A stretch of DNA of 64,000 nucleotides from Antrodiella citrinella (lineage: Eukaryota; Basidiomycota; Agaricomycetes; Polyporales; Steccherinaceae): contig SGPM01000006.1 in NCBI GenBank assembly GCA_004802725.1, forward strand, positions 62,001-126,000, in the 5' to 3' direction. The first letter of the stretch is position 1, and each line of letters opens with the position of its first letter. Below are positions 21,383 to 32,597 of this stretch, in pieces. The translations under genes and the position numbers were made by a program. The notes beneath the pieces are model-generated. The model did not search any database. It was not told where the DNA came from and worked only from the letters and a program-made list of their open reading frames with translations.

Positions 21383-23924
21383 CTACGACGAGTTGTGACT
21401 CTCCAGCGTCCACGACGCAACAGGCACACTCGGAGGGGTCTGGAACGCACTCGCTGCCATACCCGGCCACTGTGGGTTGAACAACACCTGCAAACTCTTC
21501 GTCCCCGCCGCCATGTTGATCATCACCACAGTCACTCCAGGGTTATCCTGGTCAGTCTCGCCGGCGGGGAGCGCAGGGTCGTCAGCGAATCGCCTCGCGT
21601 CACCAATCGACATCTGCATGTCGCTCGTCGGGTTCAGAATCTGCATCGTGAGCGTGCTGCTGCCGATCGTCAACGTCGCGGACGTGCCGCTCGGGTCAAC
21701 GGCGACACTTGCGTTCGTGTGCATGCGCCACATCATCGCTCCACTCGACGTGATGTCGTCCTGGATGAGGATCTGGGTCCTGCCGTTGATCATGCGAACA
21801 CCGCGCTGGAACGTCGGCCTAACATAAAAGCACCGTTAGCACACCCCTCTCGCATGCTCAATATGAAGTACTTACGTGTCGTTGTAACCTGAAGAAATAT
21901 CAGTTGTCCAGAAGGCAGTGGAATCACTGGGAGGAGTAAAGACCGTGCTTGATCCCTGAACGGTGCCAGAGGTGTTGTGGTTGACAGTGGGCGCAGCTAC
22001 CACCAGCTGGTTCGCCTCGTTGACAAGTATCGTGTTCTGGCCCTCAGAGCGCTTTCGGTAATAGAGCCAGCGGAGTGAATCTTGGTCGTCGCTCGAGAAG
22101 TATCCAGTCGAACGATAATCGGCAGAGCCCAAATCTCCTGCCCAACGTGTACCAAGCGCATCAATAACGAAGTCACCAAGGTCGAGATCGTTATGCGTTT
22201 GGTGGCCGGTCAGCTTGCCCGCCTTCATCGCGACGTACAACGCATTCTGGTCCGTCCAGCTGCTACGCATCGACGCCCACTGAGTGAGCGGATCGTCGAA
22301 GAAGTGATCGAGGGGCAGGTTGTCCCAGAACGCGCCAGACACGGTGGGGTCGTACCAGAACATACTCCACGGCTCGGGAGCGTCGTGCTGGTCACGTTGG
22401 TGAAGAATGTACTCGGGGTGGTTGTAGTGGTCACCGTAAAGGAACATGCCGTTGGCGGTAGTGGAAAACCTGTTCGGACCGTGGTCTCCCCACATGAAGA
22501 AGGTTCCGGGACCGTCACCGTACATGTGGAAGACACCGTTCAAGCCGAAGTTCTGGTTGCTGTCCAGCATACCGTAGTCAGAGCCGGTGGCGGTCTGCAT
22601 AGATGCAGACATCTCGGCATGACCAGTTGTTCCGAAGTGCCAGTATGCGTGGGTTTCCGACCACGAACCATCGCTCGTGACAGCGTTCGCACAACCCGCG
22701 AGAGCGCTGGGAAGCGTGAGATTGAGTGTTTGCTCCACAATTCCCGACGTGTCGTCTCCCATGATAGCAAGGGAAGCCATGGTGAGACCGTTGTTGCAAA
22801 CACAGTTCCAGTTACCGGTGGTAGAGGCAGCAGCCCACCAACCCCAGTATTGGCCGTTGCTGTTGGCGAATGCGATGATGCCCTGGCTAAGACCGTACTG
22901 GATGATACTGCTACGGATCGTGGTCTTTTGATCATCAGTCCACTGGTCGTAAAGCCAATCGTAAGCAATGGCAAATCCAGCGCAGAACTCGCCGACGTCC
23001 AGGAAATGTCCGGGGTTCCACTTGGTGTCATTGTTGGGTCCGAAGTTGGTTCCAATAGCATTCTGACGAGTCCCGTGAGCAAAAAGAAAAACACAAATTC
23101 TGATACGACGCAACATACCTGAATCTCTGACCATGCACGGTCCACCCACTTCGTGTCGTTGGTCATGCGGTAGACATAAGAGAATGCCTTGAGCCTCATT
23201 TTGATTTCACGAGCATTGTCGAGGATACCACTAGGACCATCCATGAAGTAGACGACAGGAGGCAGCGAGTAGTACTCTGTTGCGTTGCCGAAAATGGTGT
23301 TGTTCCATAGCGTGAGGTAGGGGTCGGCGGCAATGAGACCAGGAAGAACTGCCCACTTGTAGGAGGGGGCAATGAGTCGGGGGCGGTCAGGACGAACAGT
23401 CGTTATGACCGGTGAAGAAGGCTGGAAAGGATCGGCAGGCCAAGCCAAAGATGAATTATCGGAGGGGTGGAAAGTAGGTTGCGTAAATGCAGCGGTATTG
23501 GTCTGTGACACGTTTATGGTATTCAGATTGAGACCCTTTCCCATGCACAAAAGACAAAACTTACCGTAGAGGGATATACGGGCAATAGGTATAGACTGTT
23601 GGTCGCAGTGGGGTAAACACCAATCTCATTCTTCAGAGCGGCGGCGCTGCTAGCAGCCGCCTCGCCTGTGGGGGAATTGGGAGCGGCAGCTCCGGACGTG
23701 CTGGCGTCTGAATTACTATGCGCGCGACTTCCGAGAACTCCACCAACAACGGCGGCGATGACGACAACGATCAAGACTGGGACACCAATCTTGATCCAGT
23801 TGCTGGTTCGTTTCTTCATTGGCTGAGGAGTAATATAGCCAGTGGATGCAGAGTAGTAGGGGTCGCCGGACCCGTAGGGCGAGTTCGTTGTGTTTGCGTT
23901 ATGATATTGGGTATTCGAGGACAT
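21383..23924 (-). CDS. Membrane-anchored heparinase II/III-like protein
   Basis: The product of about 780 residues is built from four exons, with introns near 23504-23563, 23062-23119 and 21821-21877. The N-terminus is cytosolic and polar (MSSNTQYHNANTTNSPYGSG), then KKRTSNWIK precedes one membrane helix, IGVPVLIVVVIAAVVGGVLG. This makes it a type II membrane protein with the catalytic part outside. The lumenal part has an alpha/alpha barrel region (FLDVGEFCAGFAIAYDWLYD, YGLSQGIIAF, NWNCVCNNGLTMASLAIMGD) and then a beta-rich half with HQTHNDLDLGDFVIDALGTR. That pattern is typical of heparinase II/III-like and alginate-lyase-like polysaccharide lyases. Many Asn-x-Ser/Thr sites are present. The natural substrate in fungi is unknown; an acidic wall or extracellular polysaccharide is a guess. 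The neighbouring gene also encodes a surface protein. Confidence 0.8.
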
Positions 23925-24259
23925 GGCTCAGCTGAGCCCTCGAGAGCAGTAAAGTGAAGGTCAAAAGAAGGACTAGGTTGGTCTGTGGAGAGGGAGGCCG
24001 TGTGGGAGACAAAAGGATACAGCGCGAAGGAATGCGCCTAAAGGCGGAGGGAGGAACGAAAGACTCGGAGGCCAGTGGAGGTTGTTCTTGAAGGTCAGGA
24101 GGAGAACTTTGACAGACGCCCTTCCTCGTCGCTCCCAGGCTCTGTCCCAGCCCCGGCTTCTCATCCCCGCCTCGGCCATCACAACTATTCACCAAAAATA
24201 CAACATTCATACTAAAAATATCGTATAAAAGTAGCATGGCAAGCACCCATTGGTCAATC
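23925..24259. other. Intergenic region upstream of the heparinase-like gene
   Basis: These 335 bp hold the promoter of the heparinase-like gene and the 3' UTR of the thiolase gene. The sequence is GA-rich near 23935-24070 on the plus strand. No gene is seen. Confidence 0.4.
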
Positions 24260-25839
24260 TCACTCTCGCAAGAAAACGGCTGCAGCACCCATACCGGTCC
24301 CAATACACATGGACGTCACCAGAACCTGAACACACATCAGCCGTAATCCACGCCGAGATCTTCACCGACTATTTCTGACCTTGCCTTGCCTCCGGTGCAA
24401 CTCGTTGAAACCGGTTGCAATCTGTCTGGCACCTGTACAGCGTGCAGAATGGATGTTCATCAGCTAAAATATCACTCTGTCGCGTAAAGAACTGAAGGGA
24501 CGTATCTAAAGGATGACCCAGTGCAATCGCACCTCCGTTTACGTTCACCTTATCGACATCAAGCCCAAGGGCATCGATGCAGTACACATATTGAGACGCA
24601 AATGCCTCATTGATCTGAAACCACCTCAGTGGCCGCTCGTGCGAAGGTCCTTCGGACATCGCTCACCTCGAAGAGGTCTACGTCCTCTCTCGTCAAGCCG
24701 CCATGGCCAAGACTTTTGGTATCGCGTATAGAGGTCCGATACCCATGATGCGAGGGGGACATCCAGCCACCGCAGTCGTAATGTGCTTGCCAAGAATATT
24801 AAGGCCGAGCTCCTCAGCCTTACTTCGCTTCATCAGCATGACAGCTGCAGCGCCGTCGGTGACTTGGCTCGCATTGCCGCCTGTCGTATGTCCCTTCCCC
24901 CACTGCGGGAACGCTGGCCGCACCTTCAGAAGACCCTCCTTGGTCGTTCCGTAACGGATACCATCGTCTTTGGTGATGACCCTGGTGGACTGTTCGCCGG
25001 TCTTGGGGTTACGAACAAACGCCGTAAACGGAACTATCTCGCCGTCAAAGATACCAGTCTTGTCTGCATGCTCGGCACGCTGGAAGGACCTAGCGGCAAA
25101 TTCGTCCATTCGTTCCCGTGTGACATTGAAGTCAGAGGCCACGTTCTCCGAAGTCCAGCCCATGGGCATAGCGCAGTCTTGAGCGGCAACGTGAGCTTGG
25201 ATTTCTGCACTTGCAGGTGGCACTCCAGCATCTGGACTAAATGATCCTTCCTTGTCAATCCCGTTCTCTGCAGGAATGCTCATGAAGTGGGGCGTACTCC
25301 TGTGACATGCTCTCGACACCAATCGCGAGGCCGACCTGGATTTGCCCGGCCTTGATCTTGTTCGCAATGTCTGTCACTGCCATCAGTCCTGAGGAGCAGA
25401 ACCGGTTCACGATTGATATAGGAACGGCGTCGGGGAAGCCTGCTGTGAGTGCGGCCTGACGAGCAGCATACAGTCCCCCCACTGCCAGTACGACGCCGAC
25501 TGTGATATCCTCTACGACGGCAGGATCGACTTTGGAATAAGAAATAGCTTTCTATAGTAGTCGCGTCGTCAGTATGTATCACATCACACCTGTTCATTGC
25601 ACTCACCTTGAACATTTCGGTCATCAACTCGTCGGTTCTGCACGAAGTTAACAAAACACATCTGCACTAGCCTTAATAGTCACATACCTGGTATCCTTGA
25701 ACCCTCCCTTCTTAGCCTTACACAACGGAGAACGAATGGCCATGGTAATGACTACATCATCTGGGCTCTTTCGTTCCAGCGCAGACAGACCCGTCGGCGT
25801 AGGAGTCAAGTGAGAAACAAGTTGTTGAATGCGCTGCAT
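24260..25839 (-). CDS. POT1: Peroxisomal 3-ketoacyl-CoA thiolase, with one AT-AC intron and one frameshift
   Basis: The last step of peroxisomal beta-oxidation is indicated. The start [11 protein letters not shown] at 25839 carries a PTS2 import signal, R-I-x5-H-L. The fold is clear: [33 protein letters not shown] with the nucleophilic Cys, [61 protein letters not shown] and the C-terminal [17 protein letters not shown] with the second active Cys. Expected length is about 415 residues. Two odd points lie in the 3' half. Between AIPKVL and [11 protein letters not shown] the frame is broken by one missing base (24699-24720). After GHPL no GT-AG intron restores the frame, but an AT-AC intron does (24442-24505). 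An apparent earlier break at 25237-25297 is an ordinary 61-nt GT-AG intron. Recent pseudogene, assembly error or real unusual splicing are all open. Family identity is certain. Confidence 0.9.
24442..24505 (-). other. Candidate 64-nt AT-AC intron
   Basis: On the minus strand the segment starts ATACGTCC and ends TTCTGCAC. Removing it joins CAT CCT TTA G to GC TGT ACA GGT GCC AGA, giving HPLGCTGAR, the motif found in fungal thiolases. No GT-AG choice in this stretch keeps the frame. ATACGT differs from a strong donor GTACGT by one base. Confidence 0.5.
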
Positions 25840-26870
25840 GGTGAATGTTAGGAAGCAAGTTCTACGTTGCAAGAGGTGTTTTTCGAAAGAGTGGTGGATA
25901 AAATGGGTCGGATCCAGAGGCAACCGGGACCGGAGCAGTACTAGTGTCTTCACCTGACCTCCCACACTTTACAAGGTCTTACGTCATGGCTCAGGTTTGA
26001 CCATAGGTGACGCTCTAAAGCTGCGTACAGACAGCAACATTGAGGAAATTACATGATATTGCAGTTGGTATGGTGGGGGTTTAAGATCGCAACTTGAACG
26101 AACTCTTTCTCGGAATCGATCTCCAACTATATTTGGAGTGGCGTCTCCGACAAGCGCCTACATATCATCGTTCCTGCTTCACTCGCACCGAAAACAACTT
26201 GAAAGACCACTGCTTTTGCGTGTCGTATCGAATGGCTCTGTGATAATGAAACTTTGAACTTGAAAGACCCTTCCAACGCCGACGTAAATTTTCCACTTCA
26301 ACTTCAAACGTTGAGCCTTGTAATGTGCCTTGTATGTGCATTTCGCCTCGTACTGCACATATCGAATCTGATGACGACCCACTGCCAGTAGGCAGTGTCA
26401 CTGAGCTATCGCATGCTGGAAGGCATTGATTTCGCACCCTTTACACCTCGCCACCAATCTCTCATCGGCTCTGAACCTTCAACCTGTGAGGGTCGGCGTT
26501 TCACTTCTGATGGAACATGGTAACATGGCATATATCTACGGAGAGCCAAGTGGGCCTGTGCTATTTTTTGTGCGCAAAGTTGACATGGACCGATGGGGCC
26601 AAGGGATTGCTCGGGGACGATAGAAACTAAAGGTCACACCAATAAGACTGGTGAACGATACAAAACTCGAGGCGTATTGAAATCCTATCGCCGTTTCCCA
26701 ACTTCAGCCGCCTTTCATCTTCAGGTCAAGCCGGCCACAGAGAGTTAAATTGACAGACATTAGTGGCACTGTGTCCAGGCAAGAACTTCTGTTATCATTA
26801 CGCTCAGTGCGAACATCGAGTCGTTGATCAGGACCCGGGCCAACAGTTGCGTGTATAGCTTTGCGAACGG
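25840..26870. other. Sparse intergenic region
   Basis: About 1 kb lies between the divergent thiolase and DUF6533 genes. Only short overlapping open frames are seen, with no recognisable domain, RNA or repeat. The first 150 bp left of 25990 are probably the thiolase leader and promoter. Confidence 0.45.
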
Positions 26871-28538
26871 ATGTCCTCTGACACAACCGCAGATGAACCG
26901 ACGTGAGCACACTAGCTAGTCAACTTCAAGTCTTCTGAGATTCTGATTATCTTTGCAGGCGGTTCATACGAAGCTGCACTATCGTGCCGTTAGGTATGTC
27001 TGCACCGCGTTAACTTTGACCATCTTCATTCGATAGCTAATTGTATTCCATACACTAGTCATTCTTGTCTACGACACCTTTTTGACATTCTCCAGGGAAG
27101 TGGACTGCATATGGAAGCGGAAATTCAGTGCAGTCACCATGCTGTATGTGCTACAACGTTATAGCTTGATACTGGCTATAATCCTCCGTCAGCCTATTGT
27201 GTTGAAGAACCTAATAGTGAGTCTCTTCTACGCAGTATAACAGTGCTCGTCTGATGGTTCATTACAGGGGTCAGTGGGAGAAAAAATGTCTTTTTGATTC
27301 CATCTCAAATGTTGTGTTACCCAGTTGTCGTTTATACGCGGGCGTGTTATACACCGCAGACATTCTCTCGTTGACTGGGGTTGCTCGTACGTAGGATGGA
27401 ACATACGGCTAGTGACCCTTTGTTGACGAGTCGTCAGTGTTCTCTTCGCTTCGGACATGGGCTATATGTGGACGCATAAGTGTGCCGGTGATCCTAGTAT
27501 TCTTGTGCAGCATATTCGTGCCATCCATCAATATTGTGGGTCACGACCAGTTGACCTTTCCTTTGCTAATCTTCTGACACATCTTTATCAGTACAATTAC
27601 AGCAGGCCGCAGACATTTGCGATGGTGGATGGGAGCTGCCAGAGCTGGGGATCCGATCCTGATCCTCCTAACATAGACTAGTAAGTTCTAATAATTTGCT
27701 CCTTCCGTTGTCCTCTCTTGGGTGACGTTCGACCTTTTTTTCCCAAAAGCTGTGGGTACCGCATTCTCATCATGATGCTACTTAGGCTTGATCTTACTCC
27801 TTCGTTGTATAGATCCCATTATCACTCGTTCCGTGGCTATCTTGTCAGATGTTCTGGTACTCGTCATTACCTGGGTGAAATCGGCAGACACTTTGAAAGC
27901 CTCGATACAACTCCAGCACTTCAAACCCAAAATGTCTATGATGCTGATCCGTAACGGTGCGTTCAAGCTATGTCTCTTTACCCTCTACGTCTCTCAATTT
28001 TCTTGGTAGGAACTATGTACTTTGTGTAAGAAGTATGCATCACGAAGCATCGCCCTTATTGATTCCACGCCTTGCTAGTTTTTTGTTCGCGTTGAACGCT
28101 ATCACGTTAGCTTTGAACGTGGTTGGACACCGATACCCCGCCGCCCATGGCGCAACTTCCTTCATCTATATAAATGAAGCGTACGCAAATTTGGTCGGTC
28201 TCGATATTGTGCTACCACACTGACAACCGGATGGTGCTAGAATTGCACCCACGTTGATTGCACGATTTATACTGGACCTGCGCAGTGTTTACTACCCTAC
28301 TAGTACCAACAACGAAGACTTGACGGGCACAAGTTCTAAATTCAGCGCTGGTCCATACATCGGTAATTTGGCTGCCACCATCGGCCCCAATTCAACCTGG
28401 ATCAGTGGGTCGAGTGAGGATGCTGAGAACGACCAAGGAAACCGATATCAAGAGTCGGAGGAGCCGTTTCTTGTGGGACTCACAGTCAATGATGCCGGTC
28501 ACGATGAGCTCGAGCTTCAAGATCTCAGGTATGTGTAG
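26871..28538 (+). CDS. DUF6533 multi-pass membrane protein, possibly degenerate
   Basis: The first exons join cleanly: 26871-26902 (MSSDTTADEP), 26959-26993 and 27059-27216. They read VILVYDTFLTFSREVDCIWK and then a hydrophobic segment, AVTMLYVLQRYSLILAIILR, the hallmark of the DUF6533 family of Basidiomycota. Later exons give VFSSLRTWAICGRISVPVIL, VAILSDVLVLVITWVKSADT, LFALNAITLALNVVG and FILDLRSVYYPTSTN, in the right order for this seven-helix-like family. The stop is at 28536-28538. Two joins could not be closed with GT-AG introns in frame: near 27700-27790, and near 28190-28245 before TLIARFILDL. The gene could therefore carry small indels, or I may have missed an exon. Function of the family is unknown. 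These genes are numerous and fast-evolving in mushrooms. Confidence 0.6.
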
Positions 28539-29137
28539 AATCAGTTCGCCCTCCAAGACATGGTCGTCCAACGTTAATGGTGATTCCTCATGTACTCAGA
28601 GAACCGACATGCTGATGATATCATGTTAAAGCCCGGCGTTCTGATCATAGTATAAGTACAGTATTCGCCCGGGTAGATTCACATGTATATTGTACTTGTA
28701 AATTGTGTACAATGTCACACGGGTTTTCTTCTCTCTATGTGATTCTCTACTTACTATCACCTATATCGAGACATACTTTGCAGCAATAGAGCAAGTGAAT
28801 ATTCTTGCGACCGTACGTTTCACGTCCAGAGCGCCTAATATACATCAACTAAACCTCGACGAGATTGGCCTGTGTGGACCCCAACGATATCCCTGGCTTC
28901 TCTACGTGGTAACATTACGACTACAAAATTCTTAGGAGGTCATCGCTTTCTATCGTACGCGTGTATATCGATTTCACAAAGCGGCCGACTACGCACTGGC
29001 ACTGTCTGTCACGTTAGTACTAGTATGCCGGTCACTGTCGTTGCGGCGAGACCCCCAGTTCAACCTGTCCAGGGTAACTTTCGATATATTGGTGGGTCTT
29101 GTGGTATATGTTTATGATGCGCGTATGTTGATAATAG
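28539..29137. other. Intergenic region before the TatD gene
   Basis: About 600 bp without a supported gene. It contains an ATG-less open stretch (28936-29200) that I did not accept, and it probably hides the first short coding exon of the TatD gene. A candidate is ATG CCG at 29024. Confidence 0.4.
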
Positions 29138-30466
29138 GAATCAGATATAGCTGGTGCGCACTGACACGCCCACTTTTCAAGTTGTGTAGGTCGAACTAAA
29201 CGTCCGTGATATCAGTGAATCTCACTGATCCTATATTCCGTGGATACCACCATGGCCATCAGAAGCACGATGGTAGGCATCCAATACATTCCACCCTTTG
29301 GTCAAGTCGTGTAATGCTGCGCAGATGATATGGATGCCATGCTCGAACGCTGCAAAGCAGCCGGTGTCAAGTCCATGATCATCACAGGTGGAAGTTTGCA
29401 CGAATCAAAGGAGGCACTTGAGCTCGCGCGACAGTTCAATTTCTATGCAACTGTTGGCTGCCATCCCACTAGATCTGGACAATTCGATTCGTTCAAAGGT
29501 GGTCCTGAGAAGTATCTGCAACAGTTGGATAAGCTCATAGCATCACACCTCACTGGCTCGGGCAGAGTCGTCGCTGTCGGAGAATGCGGATTAGGTCCGT
29601 GAATACAAGGACTTGCAGTACTCTGTGTTAATCATGTTCTCCAGATTACGACCGGACCCACTTCTCGTCTGCAGAGGTGCAACGAAAACATTTTCGTACG
29701 TCACAACCAAGACCCGCTGTCATTTCTCATGTTGTTCCCAGGTTCACAACTCTCTCTCGCAAAGAAGTATCACCTTCCCTTGTTCCTCCACTCTCGTGCA
29801 GCCCACGATGACTTCGTGAAGATCCTACGAGAAGAGGGATTTGGCGAGGACGGTGGAAGATCTGTAGGTGCCAAGGGCGGTGTTGTCCATAGCTTCACGG
29901 GTACTGTCGAAGAGGCAGCTGAGCTAGTAAGTGATACCGCTCATTTTCCGGTACATACTAATTGACTGGAACACTACCTAGATGGATATGGGATTCCACA
30001 TAGGGTGAGGGCATTTGCACGACACTGAAACAACTCGATATAACATGTGAATTCGCAGACTTAACGGGTGCTCTATGAAAACTGCTGAAAATCTGCTGAC
30101 CACCAAGTCAATACGTCCAGAACGCGTCATGTTTGAGACCGGTAAGCTCTAAACGTCCACGTTCCTTGTGCCATCGTACTTATTCCATACCTAGATGCTC
30201 CGTGGTGCTCGTTGACTTCGACGCACGCATCAAAATCCCACTTGCAATCACTGCCACCTGCTTTGAACGCCCTCTACTTTCCGCAAGCTACCAAACCTGA
30301 GGCGTTCGCATACGGGAAGCCTGTCAAAGGCAGGAACGAGCCTATTGCCATTGGAGGTGTTGCGTGGGTCGTACACAAGTTGAACAACGGCATACCGTTC
30401 GAGAAGATTACAGAGAAGGCGTGGAAAAACACGGTAGAGCTCTTTGGGTTGGAAGAGTTGATGTAG
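29138..30466 (+). CDS. TatD-family metal-dependent deoxyribonuclease (first exon uncertain)
   Basis: TatD nucleases are TIM-barrel metal enzymes with 3'-5' exonuclease or AP-endonuclease activity. The exon at about 29138-29153 ends DIA and joins VNLTDPIFRGYHHGHQKH. Next come ATVGCHPTRSGQFDSF with the metal-binding CHP, GECGLDYDRTHFSS and AEVQRKHFR. Then KKYHLPLFLHSRAAHDDF, GGVVHSFTGTVEEAAELMDM, GLNGCSMKTAENLL and ERVMFETDAPWC follow, all conserved family blocks including the HSR and ETDAPW metal ligands. The protein ends ELFGLEELM-stop at 30466. Six or so short introns are present. The upstream boundary is not certain, because no in-frame ATG precedes the first exon without splicing. The gene converges on the Dia2-like gene with 121 bp between stops. 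Confidence 0.88.
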
Positions 30467-30587
30467 TGTGGTGGAGGTTTTGAACGGGTTGGGATAACCA
30501 TCATACTCGCCAATATTTCGCTAAATCGTCCCAAATAAAGCAGTCTAACATTACAGATGTATCGTACATGTGCAGCATTATTAGCAG

Positions 30588-32364
30588 TCATGCAAGTCCG
30601 TTTCTCCCTCTCTTCTTCACGTCCTTTCGCCCCATATAAACACAGCTCACGGAAGGCACTTTAGATCGGAGCCATGGGAGGACGCTACTGTCCACCAGAG
30701 GACAATCATCGATTATAATCGTGGTGATAGCCGCTGTAGCCACAGGTTGAGATGGATTCGGGAGACGATTCTTGACCATGCGAACTAGAGAGCCGGCCTT
30801 CAAACTGGCCGAGTGTGAGAAATCGATGTGCGTAAGTGCCGGGCACAGAACTCCAGCTTCTTTGGCCGAGGGTGGGGTGAATGGTTCTGCTAGTGCTTCT
30901 GCTATCACGTGCGATCTGTAACAGTACGGTAGAGCCAAAAGGCGGAGATTGTGCGCCACAGCAAGAAACGATATGAGCTCCGTAGCATCGACGGCGCAGT
31001 AGTCGATCATGAGCTCTTCAAGGTATTTGGCGCCGCCACCTGCTGCCACGTTTGAGAGTGCCTGTTGGCTCAATCCACGTTCGATGTGTAAAGAACGGAG
31101 AGATGGAAGGGACATGTACTTGAGTAACGTCTCCAAGGGCCATACGCCGCCCAATGTGATCGAGGTGAGATGGTTCAAGGCCAGGACGGCAGGCAGCTCA
31201 TCCTGACTGTCTAGCGCGTTGCCTCCCCGTCCCGTGACCACAACCCTCAATGTCTCCACGCCAGGATTGGCATCAAGCACAGAGTGTATGGCCCTCCAAT
31301 CGAGTAACTTTTCACCACGCCAGCGGATTTCTTGGAGATGTGTGCAGTGCTGGGAGATGGCTATCCAATCCACTGGGACATCTCGGACCACGAGACTGCG
31401 CAGTTGCATGTCGTCCGTTTCCCAAAGGAAAGATTCGCGTGCGCAGGATTGAAGATCGTGCAATACGATCCCTCGCAAGCGTGCCACCACGGATGGAGTC
31501 AGAGAAGGAAGAGTCGAGCAAAGCATGCTCAACGACATTTCCGTCACGGACAACTCGCGAAGATGGTCTAGAGGGACATCTTGGAGGGCCAAAAGCGACT
31601 GCATCATATGGTCGGAGCTGCCTAGGAGGTGAAGTCCACGTAGTCGACCTTTGCAACGCGAGCCCCACAGCTTCGCTTTGCGAGCCGGGCGATATGAGCA
31701 AAGGTATAGAGTGTCCCAAAAAGAAGGATTTTGCAGCATAGTCGTACGCCAGCCTCGGCAGACCGATGCCAGAATGACGACGCGTGAAGGGTTGTCTTCT
31801 AAGGCAAGGTGAAACATACTACTCGCAATCTCGACCGGGAGAGCACCAAAGTGGTACGTATTTTTGACCGATTGAGCTTCTACCCGGGCAGAAGACTCTT
31901 GTATGCGTAGTAAGAGTGAGTCGAGCTCTCCGCGTCGTTGTACATCGTCTGGTTTGATCTTTTGCAGCGCCAAATTGACCATGGTTCGGGCTGCACCCCA
32001 CTTTCCTATAGTAGTAAAAAGGCGGGCAGAACGGGAATATCCCTATTATACAGCGGTAAGAATCAGTGGCGGCATGGAACACTCAAGACACACCTGCCAC
32101 CGGTTTGGGTCAATCTCGATGACTCTTTTGGCATCACTCAACGCCTCTTTGTAACGCCCCAACTTCTCTAAGACTGCAGCTCGAGAGTCGTAAACCGCTG
32201 CGTCGGCCAGACCATGTTTGATGGCCTGAACAGTCCAATCAATACCAAGTAGCGAGATTGACTGCAACACCGCGTACTTCTGAGAAATGTTGGAGTGCGT
32301 CGTCCACTTTTCCGGCACGGAATGCAGAGACACCCTTCATAAACGCGTCTTTCTGCAAGGACAT
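30588..32364 (-). CDS. TPR / F-box / leucine-rich repeat protein (Dia2/Pof3-like)
   Basis: The start MSLQKDAFMKGVSAFRAGK at 32364 opens TPR-like helices. An intron (GTACGC...TTCAG, about 32230-32293) joins DALQHFSE to AIKHGLADAAVYDSRAAVLE. After that comes YKEALSDAKRVIEIDPNRWQ, a textbook TPR. The main exon (30588 to about 32010) starts with TPR helix three, GAARTMVNLALQKI, then a coiled segment. The F-box follows: FGALPVEIASSMFHLALED with VCRGWRTTMLQNPSFWDTLY. Next are degenerate leucine-rich repeats with LRELSVTEMSLSMLCSTLPS, LRSLVVRDVP and LEELMIDYCAVDATELISFL. TPR, F-box then LRR is the order of budding yeast Dia2 and fission yeast Pof3, SCF ligases that ubiquitylate the replicative helicase at termination. 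Orthology is inferred from architecture. The start lies only 233 bp from the divergent ceramide glucosyltransferase. Confidence 0.78.
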
Positions 32365-32597
32365 GGTGAGGATGCTGCAGCGAGCGAGAAGGAGAGTGAG
32401 TGTCGAGACGCGTGTAGTCACGGATCACACACATGATCGGTGACAGGGTTGTCACAAATCTCCTTGAGGAAGTCGCGTTTCTTGTTTCTCGAGCCACCGC
32501 CACCACCAGAGTTCTGTACACTTTCTCTTCCCACCTACTCTCAGCAGAGATATCCTTGAAACATCACGACTTGTAGAACAACTCAAACTATGCACTC
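32365..32597. promoter_or_regulatory. Divergent promoter, Dia2-like / ceramide glucosyltransferase
   Basis: Only 233 bp separate the two start codons. I see no clear TATA box. The right end contains a three-codon upstream ORF that overlaps the ceramide glucosyltransferase start. Confidence 0.45.

Noticed and set aside
22082..23122. 346-codon open frame on the plus strand
   Set aside because: It lies fully antisense to the conserved heparinase-like exon, and its sequence has no recognisable motif.
25237..25297. Apparent second frameshift in the thiolase gene around a GGGG run
   Set aside because: A 61-nt GT-AG intron (minus strand GTACGC...TTTAG) restores the frame and yields ESMSQDPDAGVPP, with normal spacing to [13 protein letters not shown].
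28936..29200. ATG-less 88-codon open stretch with hydrophobic segments
   Set aside because: No start, no matching flanking exon and no recognised domain. A stretch this long is expected by chance a few times in 64 kb.
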